Below are positions 58,153 to 64,000 of a DNA stretch of 64,000 nucleotides, piece after piece. The stretch is taken from the NCBI GenBank assembly GCA_019244185.1, contig JAFATB010000006.1, positions 310,001 through 374,000 of the forward strand, written 5' to 3'. The notes under the pieces were generated by a model that worked only from the letters and a program-made list of their open reading frames with translations, was not told where the DNA came from and did no database searches. The translations under genes were made by a program, and so were the position numbers. How positions within the stretch are numbered: position 1 is the first letter of the stretch; each line of letters begins with the position of its first letter. The stretch comes from Acidobacteriota bacterium. Lineage in GTDB: Bacteria > Acidobacteriota > Thermoanaerobaculia > Gp7-AA8.

Positions 58153-59466
58153 TCATCGCAAATGCTCATGCACCATCGGTCGCTCCGCGGGGACCGCGTC
58201 GCTGATGGTCACGAACGACAAAAACTTCGAGCGCAGCTCGTCGGCGTCGCGATCGCTCGTGCCGAGTTGGATGCGGGCGATGGTGTCGCCGGCGCGGACT
58301 TCGTCGCCGACGTTCAAGTCGAAGAGCACGCCGGCGGCGTAGTCGATCACGTCGTCGGCTTTCTTGCGGCCGGCGCCGAGGTCGACGGTGAACATGCCGG
58401 CTTGGTAGGTGTCGATCGCGGTGAGAGCGCCGGATTGCGGGGCTTTCACCTCAATGGTCGTGCGCGGCTGCGGGAGGAGCGAGTAGTCGTCGACGATGTT
58501 CGGGTCGCCGCCCTGCGCGGCGATCCACTTGCGCGTCTGCTCGAGCGCGCGGCCGGAGGTCAGCGCGTCTTCGAGCGCGCGGTTCGCGGACGCCTCGTCG
58601 AAGCGTCCCGACATCACGAGAATGCGTTCGGCCTGCGCGCGCGTGACTTCGAGCACGTCCGCGGGACCGCGGCCTTTCAGCACTTCGATCGTCTCGACGA
58701 TCTCGTTCGCGTTGCCGGCCGCGATGCCGAGCGGGCGGTCCATGTCCGTGATCAGCGCCTCGACGCGCGTGCCGGATCCCGCGGCTGCCGCGATGAGGCT
58801 CTGCGCGAGCGCCTTCGAGTCCTGGTAGATGCGCATGAACGCGCCGCTGCCCGTCTTCACATCGAGGATCAGTGCCGACGCGCCCATGGCGAGCTTCTTC
58901 GACATGATCGACGCGGTGATGAGCGGCAGCGACTCGACCGTGCCGGTCACATCGCGCAGCGCGTAGATCTTCTTGTCGGCCGGCGCGATGCCTTCGGTCG
59001 ACGTCGAGATGACGCAGCCCGCATCGGCGACGCAGCGCTCGAACTCCTCGCGCGAGAGCCGCGCGTTGAAGCCGGGGATCGCCTCGAGCTTGTCGAGCGT
59101 GCCGCCGGTGTGCCCGAGTCCGCGGCCGGAGAGCATGCCGATCTTCACGCCGCACGCGGCCACCCACGGCGAGAGCACGAGCGACACCTTGTCGCCAACG
59201 CCGCCCGTCGAATGCTTGTCGGCGATGAAGTCGTACGAGTCGCGCAGATGCCACTGCTCGCCCGAGCGCAGCATGGCCTGCGTCAGCGTGGCCATCTCCT
59301 CCGCGGTCATGCCGTTGATCGCGATGGCCATCAACAGCGCCGACATCTGATAGTCGGGGATCGTGCCGCGCGTGAAGCCTTCGACGAAGAACTCGATCTC
59401 GCGCGGATCGAGCGGCGCGCCGCGGCGCTTGCGGTTGAGGAGCTCGTAGACGCTGTAGTCAGCCAT
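58153..59466 (-). CDS. Thymidine/pyrimidine-nucleoside phosphorylase
   Basis: The 437 aa enzyme splits pyrimidine nucleosides with phosphate, giving (deoxy)ribose-1-phosphate for DeoB. Motifs: KHSTGGVGDKVSL, the signature SGRGLGHTGGTLDKLE, and SKKLAMGASALILDVKTGSGAFM. Whether it is DeoA (thymidine) or Pdp (thymidine and uridine) is not decided. The start ATG 59466 gives MADYSVYELLNRKR; the track adds 8 codons. It is divergent from queC with 22 nt between starts. Confidence 0.95.
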   Translation of the reverse strand: MADYSVYELLNRKRRGAPLDPREIEFFVEGFTRGTIPDYQMSALLMAIAINGMTAEEMATLTQAMLRSGEQWHLRDSYDFIADKHSTGGVGDKVSLVLSPWVAACGVKIGMLSGRGLGHTGGTLDKLEAIPGFNARLSREEFERCVADAGCVISTSTEGIAPADKKIYALRDVTGTVESLPLITASIMSKKLAMGASALILDVKTGSGAFMRIYQDSKALAQSLIAAAAGSGTRVEALITDMDRPLGIAAGNANEIVETIEVLKGRGPADVLEVTRAQAERILVMSGRFDEASANRALEDALTSGRALEQTRKWIAAQGGDPNIVDDYSLLPQPRTTIEVKAPQSGALTAIDTYQAGMFTVDLGAGRKKADDVIDYAAGVLFDLNVGDEVRAGDTIARIQLGTSDRDADELRSKFLSFVTISDAVPAERPMVHEHLR

Positions 59467-59488
59467 AGCGGGGTAGCATAGCCGACCC

Positions 59489-60163
59489 ATGAAAGCGGTG
59501 ATCCTGCTGTCCGGCGGACTCGATTCCGCGACGGTTCTGGCGATGGCGAAGGCGGAAGGTCGCGTCTGTCACGCGCTGTCGATCGTCTACGGCCAGCGCC
59601 ACTCCGTCGAGCTCGAGGCGGCGAAGCGCGTTGCCTCGGCGATCGGCGTCGCCGAGCACGACATCCACGCGCTCGATCTCCGCGCGTTCGGCGCGAGCGC
59701 GCTCACGAGCGACATCGACGTCCCGAAAGACGCCGTCGGCGCGCCCGGCATCCCGATCACCTACGTCCCCGCGCGCAACACGATCTTCCTGGCGCTGGCG
59801 CTGGGATTTGCGGAAGCGCGCGGCGCCGACGAGATCTGGATCGGCGTCAACGCGCTCGACTACTCCGGCTATCCGGACTGCCGTCCGGAGTTCATCGACG
59901 CCTTTCAGGACGTCATCCTCAAAGGCACGCGCAGCGGTGTCGAGCGCGGCACGCCTCGCCTCGTCGCGCCGCTGCTGCATCTCACCAAAGCGGACATCAT
60001 CCGCCGCGGCATCTCCCTCGGCGTCGACTACGCGATGACGCATTCGTGCTACGACCCCGCGTCCGACGGACGCGCGTGCGGCCACTGCGACTCGTGCATC
60101 CTGCGGCGGAAGGGATTCGCGGAAGCGGGCGTTGAAGACCCGACGACGTATGCGGGTCACTGA
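59489..60163 (+). CDS. queC: 7-cyano-7-deazaguanine synthase QueC
   Basis: The 224 aa enzyme makes preQ0 for queuosine or archaeosine-type tRNA changes. The ATP pyrophosphatase motif [10 protein letters not shown] is at the start. The zinc site near the end has Cys in SCYDP and CGHCDSC. It overlaps queE by 14 nt. No preQ1 riboswitch fits in the 22-nt gap upstream. queD and queF are not in the window. Confidence 0.97.
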   Translation: MKAVILLSGGLDSATVLAMAKAEGRVCHALSIVYGQRHSVELEAAKRVASAIGVAEHDIHALDLRAFGASALTSDIDVPKDAVGAPGIPITYVPARNTIFLALALGFAEARGADEIWIGVNALDYSGYPDCRPEFIDAFQDVILKGTRSGVERGTPRLVAPLLHLTKADIIRRGISLGVDYAMTHSCYDPASDGRACGHCDSCILRRKGFAEAGVEDPTTYAGH

Positions 60164-60782
60164 GATCTTCCATTCGATTCAGGGCGAGTCGACGCACGCG
60201 GGACGTCCTTGCACGTTCGTGCGCCTCACCGGCTGCAACCTGCGTTGCCGCTGGTGCGACTCCGCGTACACGTTCGCCGGCGGCGAGAAGCTGTCGCTCG
60301 ACGACGTCGTCGCGCGCGTCGAAGCGTACGGCTGCAACCTCGTCGAGATCACCGGCGGCGAGCCGCTCGCGCAGCAGGAAGCGTTCGCGCTGATCGCACG
60401 ACTCTGCGACGCCGGCTACGAAGTGCTCATCGAAACGTCGGGCTCCATCGACACGGCTCCGGTCGACGGGCGCGCAAAGCTGATCCTCGATATCAAGTGT
60501 CCCGGCAGCGGCGAAGCCGCGAAGAACCGCTGGGAGAATCTCGAGCAGTTGCGCGCGCACGACGAGCTGAAGTTCGTGATCGCCGATCGCGCGGATTACG
60601 ATTGGGCGCGGCGCGTGATCGCGGAGCGCGGGCTCGCCTCGCGCACGATTCTCTTCTCGCCCGTCTGGGGAGAGCTCGACATGAAGGCGCTCGCCGAATG
60701 GATGCTGGCCGACCGCGTTCCGGCGCGCCTGCAAACGCAGCTACACAAACACATCTGGGGTGCGGAGGCTCGCGGAGTTTGA
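60150..60782 (+). CDS. queE: 7-carboxy-7-deazaguanine synthase QueE
   Basis: The 210 aa radical-SAM enzyme contracts the ring of carboxytetrahydropterin to form CDG, which QueC uses. The motif CNLRCRWCD (C-x3-C-x2-C) follows [13 protein letters not shown], as in Que[12 protein letters not shown] is the GGE-type SAM contact. The start is ATG 60150 ([14 protein letters not shown]); the track ORF begins 6 codons earlier. Its stop overlaps the TTG start of the epimerase gene. Confidence 0.96.
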   Translation: MRVTEIFHSIQGESTHAGRPCTFVRLTGCNLRCRWCDSAYTFAGGEKLSLDDVVARVEAYGCNLVEITGGEPLAQQEAFALIARLCDAGYEVLIETSGSIDTAPVDGRAKLILDIKCPGSGEAAKNRWENLEQLRAHDELKFVIADRADYDWARRVIAERGLASRTILFSPVWGELDMKALAEWMLADRVPARLQTQLHKHIWGAEARGV

Positions 60783-61183
60783 ATCCACCAAAACTCGATC
60801 ACATCGGCATCGCCGTCCGCTCGCTCGACGCCGCGCGCGTCTACGAGGCCCTCGGCATGCGCATCGACCACGTCGAAACCGTCGCGTCGCAGGGCGTGAA
60901 GACGGCGTTCCTCTCCGCCGGCGACGCGAACCTCGAATTGCTCGAGCCGACCGGCCCCGATTCCACCGTCGCGAAGTTCATCGAGAAGCGCGGCGAAGGC
61001 ATCCATCACATCTGCCTGCGCGTCGACGACATCGAGGCGCATCTCGCGAAGCTGAAGGCGGAAGGCTTCCGCCTCATCAACGAGGCGCCGGTGCCGGGCG
61101 CGCACGGCTGCCGCGTCGCGTTCCTGCATCCCGCCGCGGGCAACGGCGTGCTCATCGAGCTGTCGGAGAAGCGCGAAGAATGA
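60779..61183 (+). CDS. mce: Methylmalonyl-CoA epimerase
   Basis: This 134 aa glyoxalase-fold enzyme interconverts (R)- and (S)-methylmalonyl-CoA. It starts KLDHIGIAVRSLDAA and has ANLELLEPTGPDS, GIHHICLRVDDIE and GVLIELSEK, giving the His and Glu metal ligands. The start is TTG 60779, inside the queE stop, with GGAGG 10 nt upstream. No mutase gene adjoins it. The next gene starts inside its stop codon (ATGA). Confidence 0.93.
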   Translation: MNPPKLDHIGIAVRSLDAARVYEALGMRIDHVETVASQGVKTAFLSAGDANLELLEPTGPDSTVAKFIEKRGEGIHHICLRVDDIEAHLAKLKAEGFRLINEAPVPGAHGCRVAFLHPAAGNGVLIELSEKREE

Positions 61184-61506
61184 TTGAAGGCTTCGAGCCG
61201 TCGTCGCTCGTCATCGTGAACCTCGTCAATCCGAAGGAGAAATTCTTCGGCGTGCTGCGCTCGCTCTCCGCGGCCGGCATCACGATGCGCGCGATCAATC
61301 TCGATTCGTTCGACGACTGGATCCGGCAGATCTCGCGCGGCGAAGAATCCGACATCGAGATGGTGACGATGTTCGTGCCGCTGTTCCGCGTCGAGCGCAT
61401 CTTCCTCGACGAGCCGATCGGCGCGATCCGTTCGTACGCGCAGCGCTTCGCCGACGTCGTCGGCACGGACGTCGCCGCATACCTCGGATTGCCCGCAAAC
61501 ATCTGA
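61180..61506 (+). CDS. Small protein of unknown function coupled to mce
   Basis: The 108 aa acidic, soluble-looking protein starts MIEGFEPSSLVIVNLVNPKE and contains KFFGVLRSLSAAGITMRAIN and RVERIFLDEPIGAIRSYAQRF. No family is recognised. The start overlaps the mce stop by ATGA, so it is made together with the epimerase. A regulatory or acyl-CoA-related role is only a guess from position. The track lists it inside a longer ORF. Confidence 0.75.
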   Translation: MIEGFEPSSLVIVNLVNPKEKFFGVLRSLSAAGITMRAINLDSFDDWIRQISRGEESDIEMVTMFVPLFRVERIFLDEPIGAIRSYAQRFADVVGTDVAAYLGLPANI

Positions 61507-61559
61507 GCGCGTCCCTCCGTATAGAATTCGCCGCGAAAACCGCTGCTCTGGAGGCAACG

Positions 61560-62105
61560 TTGTCGAAAACCACCCGTCTGCTGCTGCTGTCCGCGCTCCT
61601 CGTCGTCGCCGCGATTCTCGCGGGATGCAAAGGCCAGGAGGAGTACGCCGAGCCCGAGGCGTTCAGCTTCGTCGTCTATCCCGGCGCGCGGTACCTGGGG
61701 CAGCTTACCGAGATCACCAAACAAGCGCACCGGACGCTCAATCCGGGGCAGGAACCGCCGCCGATCGCGATCTACGACGCCGACGTGCCGGTCGAGAAGG
61801 TCGCGGAGTTCTACGCGAAAGAGTATGGATACGCGCAGGTCGCGCCGGACGCGACGAACAACCTCAGCGCGGCGAAGCCCGAGGCGTACTACCGCGCGGG
61901 CGATCTCGCCACCGATGCGCGCGCGATCCAACCGCTGATGGAGCGGATGAACGTGCACGCCGACATCAGCAAGGCGACCGGCAGCTACAAAGCGGCCGAG
62001 ATCGCGCCGCGTCCGAACCGTCCGCGCGTCACCGTGCAGCGGCCGTACTTCGACGTCACGAGCTCGCAGGTCGTCGACCGCACGCTCATTCTGATGTCGC
62101 GTTAA
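61560..62105 (+). CDS. Lipoprotein of unknown function
   Basis: The 181 aa protein has a lipoprotein signal MSKTTRLLLLSALLVVAAIL ending in the lipobox LAGC. The mature part has VVYPGARYLGQLTE and PVEKVAEFYAKEYGYAQV, a pattern seen in periplasmic proteins where YPGA and KVAxFY blocks recur. The start is TTG 61560 with GGAGG 7 nt before it. Function is not known; it may be anchored in the outer membrane. Confidence 0.8.
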   Translation: MSKTTRLLLLSALLVVAAILAGCKGQEEYAEPEAFSFVVYPGARYLGQLTEITKQAHRTLNPGQEPPPIAIYDADVPVEKVAEFYAKEYGYAQVAPDATNNLSAAKPEAYYRAGDLATDARAIQPLMERMNVHADISKATGSYKAAEIAPRPNRPRVTVQRPYFDVTSSQVVDRTLILMSR

Positions 62106-62113
62106 CCACGCCG

Positions 62114-62866
62114 ATGCCGCGCGAGGCGCTGATCGTCGGACTCGGTCTGATCGGCGGCTCCGCCGGCATCGCGTTGCGCGCGCGCGACTGGCGCGTGCGG
62201 TACGTCGATCCGAACGTCGCGCTCGAAGACGCGCTCGCGAAACAAGCCGCGCACGAGCGCGTCGACGCGATCGACGATGCGTCCGACGTCATCGTCTTCG
62301 CGACACCGATCGACGCCGCGGTGCGCGAGCTCGCGACGCTGCGCGCGCGCTGCATCGTGACGTCGACGTGCAGCGCGATGCGCGCGTTGCGCGCGTTGGC
62401 GCGGACGCCGTTCGTCGCCGGACATCCGATGGCCGGCTCGCACGAGCAGGGACTCGCGGCCGCGCACGGTAATCTCTTTCGAGAGAAGCGCTGGTTCGTC
62501 GACGGCGACAATGCGATCGTCGACGAACTGATTCGCGACTGCGGCGCGACGCGCGACAAGGTCGACGCGGAGACCCACGACGCGGCCGTCGCGCTGACCA
62601 GCCATCTGCCGCAGGTGCTCTCGACGGCGCTCGCCGCGTATCTGCAAGGACAGTCGATCGATCCACGTTTCGTCGGCAGCGGGCTGCGCGACTTTCTGCG
62701 GCTCGCCGGAAGTCCCGCGTCGATGTGGGCGCCGCTGCTCGCGGCAAACGGCGACAACATCGCGCCGCACGCGGAAGGCGTCGCGCGCATCGTGCGGTCG
62801 ATGCTCGAGAGCGGCGACGCCATGCGCACGTTCGAGGACGCGCGGGCGTTCTGGCGGACGCTGTGA
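62114..62866 (+). CDS. Prephenate/arogenate dehydrogenase-like protein (TyrA family)
   Basis: The 250 aa protein has the Rossmann start EALIVGLGLIGGSAGIALRA, VIVFATPIDAAVREL, and FVAGHPMAGSHEQGL, which is the prephenate-dehydrogenase GHPMAG motif with His. The helical dimerisation domain has TSHLPQVLSTALAAYL. It makes hydroxyphenylpyruvate or tyrosine from prephenate or arogenate. It is shorter than most TyrA proteins and lacks an ACT or chorismate-mutase domain. The start is ATG 62114. It overlaps the membrane protein gene by GTGA. Confidence 0.88.
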   Translation: MPREALIVGLGLIGGSAGIALRARDWRVRYVDPNVALEDALAKQAAHERVDAIDDASDVIVFATPIDAAVRELATLRARCIVTSTCSAMRALRALARTPFVAGHPMAGSHEQGLAAAHGNLFREKRWFVDGDNAIVDELIRDCGATRDKVDAETHDAAVALTSHLPQVLSTALAAYLQGQSIDPRFVGSGLRDFLRLAGSPASMWAPLLAANGDNIAPHAEGVARIVRSMLESGDAMRTFEDARAFWRTL

Positions 62867-64000
62867 ACGTCACCTGGCTTTACGTCGCGTGCGTCTACGC
62901 GGCGGCGGTGGCGCTCATGCGCCGCGCGCGGGTCGCGTTTCCGTGGTGGACGGCGGGGCTCTTCTACGCGCTCGTGCTCGCGTATTTCTGGAAGTCGATG
63001 ACCGGCCCGTACGTGAACGTCGCCGCCGACATCCTGCAGTTCATCCCGCCGTGGTCGGCATCCGCGCCGTCGACGCTGACGAAAGTCACGGCGTCGAACT
63101 ACGAGCTGCAGGACGTGCTCTTCCAGATCGCGCCGTGGTTCGCGCAGGTGCGCGCGTCGTGGCTCGCGGGCCACGTGCCGCTCTGGAACGACCTCACCGG
63201 CTGCGGCTATCCGCTCGCGGCGAACATGCAATCCGAGGCGTTCGCGCCGCTGCGGATCCTCGCGCTGCCGCTCGCGCTGGGACATGCGATCGCGGCGGAA
63301 GCGGCCATGAAAGTGCTCGTCGCGCTGACGGGCGCGTTTCTGTTCTGCAGGCGCAAATGGGACGTGGTGCCGAGTCTCGCGGGCGCGATCGCGTTCGGCT
63401 TCGGCACCGCGGTCATCACGTGGGTGCACTTTTCTGCATCTTCCGTGTGCATTTTGCTGCCGCTCGTGCTGCTGCAGCTCGATCTGCTGGCGGAATCGTG
63501 CACCTTCGGACGCTTCGCGTTCGCCACGGCGCTGGGACCTGCGGCATTCTTCGGTGGACATCCGGAGACGGCGGCGCATCTGGTCTTCTTCGGCGCGCTG
63601 TACGCGCTCTGGCTGCGGCGCGACTGGCGCTGGCTGCGGACGCTGGCTTGTCTCGCTGTCGTCGCGATGCTGCTCGCCGCGCCGCTGCTCGCGCCGTTCC
63701 TCGAGTCGATGCACAAGACCGCGCGCTACCAGCAGCTGGAAGTGCGCGCGCACGGCGGCGCGACCGCGTACTCCGATCTGCCGACGATCACGCCGATGAT
63801 CCAGCCGCGCTTCTTCGGCACGCGTCCCGAGCCGCTGCGCGGCCCCGCGATCAGCGAGACCGTCGACGGCTTCGCCGGCCTCCTCGGCATCGGCGCGTGG
63901 TTCGGACTCGTCGCACGGATGCTGCTGCGGCGGCGGTTTCGGGATACCGAGGCGTTTCTCGTGTTCGGGATGCTCTTCGTGATGCTCGTGCTCGCGGACG
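62863..64000 (+). CDS. Polytopic membrane protein, YfhO/GT-C-like, cut by window edge
   Basis: At least 379 codons are open to the right edge, starting with GTG 62863 inside the tyrA-like stop codon (GTGA). The ORF track misses it because it is open. The translation starts MNVTWLYVACVYAAAVALMR, and has many hydrophobic helices with the sequence VPLWNDLTGCGYPLAANMQ and FGGHPETAAHLVFFGALYAL. This resembles YfhO and other GT-C membrane glycosyltransferase-like proteins. The C-terminus is not seen. Confidence 0.75.
   Translation, partial: MNVTWLYVACVYAAAVALMRRARVAFPWWTAGLFYALVLAYFWKSMTGPYVNVAADILQFIPPWSASAPSTLTKVTASNYELQDVLFQIAPWFAQVRASWLAGHVPLWNDLTGCGYPLAANMQSEAFAPLRILALPLALGHAIAAEAAMKVLVALTGAFLFCRRKWDVVPSLAGAIAFGFGTAVITWVHFSASSVCILLPLVLLQLDLLAESCTFGRFAFATALGPAAFFGGHPETAAHLVFFGALYALWLRRDWRWLRTLACLAVVAMLLAAPLLAPFLESMHKTARYQQLEVRAHGGATAYSDLPTITPMIQPRFFGTRPEPLRGPAISETVDGFAGLLGIGAWFGLVARMLLRRRFRDTEAFLVFGMLFVMLVLAD

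Noticed and set aside
61518-61530. TATAGAAT as a promoter for the lipoprotein gene
   Set aside because: A -10-like word is present, but no -35 box at a proper distance; the gene may simply be read from upstream.

Overview
The window is a 64 kb piece of a GC-rich, Gram-negative-type bacterial chromosome. It carries housekeeping genes (rho, engB, lon, clpX, clpP, tig, secA, lipA, xerD, carD, proC, mutY, queC, queE, two tRNAs) mixed with many secreted or membrane proteins: M28, S9, M50 and M56 peptidases, beta-propellers, an amidohydrolase-TPR protein and a lytic transglycosylase. The mix of MlaE, a PBP1B-like enzyme, CarD, many secreted peptidases and BlaI/M56 regulation suggests an Acidobacteriota-like organism. 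This is inference; no rRNA or phylogenetic marker was searched.

Layout. 0-14.9 kb, mainly minus strand: mlaE (cut by the window edge), class A PBP, rho, engB, the protein quality-control module tig-clpP-[secreted Asp-box propeller]-clpX-lon, tRNA-Leu and tRNA-Lys, pgsA and a Crp/Fnr regulator. 14.9-21.1 kb, plus strand: a MinD-like ATPase coupled to an M28 peptidase, then a BlaI repressor with two visible operators, an M56 peptidase and an amidohydrolase. 21.1-28.5 kb: a type II FAS/PKS-like cluster (ACP, dehydratase-like hotdog protein, active ketosynthase, degenerate ketosynthase, GT2) with a divergent AMP-ligase, a halogenase-like flavoprotein and a DedA protein. 28.5-34.1 kb: dinB-like, proC, a HepT/MntA toxin-antitoxin pair coupled to proC, secA and a site-2 protease. 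34.2-37.9 kb: a membrane phosphodiesterase-like protein and an S9 peptidase. 37.9-43.5 kb, minus strand: a gas-vesicle operon in the order gvpF-gvpG-ArsA-like ATPase-gvpL-gvpS-gvpF/L-gvpK-gvpJ-gvpA, without gvpN. 43.5-55.4 kb: mutY, a large propeller, a crotonase, a SpoIIE phosphatase, a methyltransferase, SLT, xerD, lipA and carD. 55.6-64 kb: nucleoside salvage (deoB, pdp), queuosine synthesis (queC, queE), methylmalonyl-CoA epimerase, a lipoprotein, a TyrA-like dehydrogenase and a polytopic membrane protein cut by the right edge.

The two systems that stand out are the gas-vesicle operon, where a double ArsA/Get3-type ATPase lies inside the gvp genes, and the ketosynthase cluster, which pairs an intact KS with one that has lost all three catalytic residues and with a dehydratase that lacks the expected histidine. 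A third unexplained signal is a dispersed repeat family with five copies here. Each copy is an inverted pair of arms built from 7-nt units (consensus near YGMAGAA) around a GC-rich core, and every copy lies between genes.

Coding density is very high, with many ATGA, GTGA and TGATG overlaps. No stretch over about 200 nt lacks a gene or a repeat. No rRNA, CRISPR array, transposase or prophage was seen.
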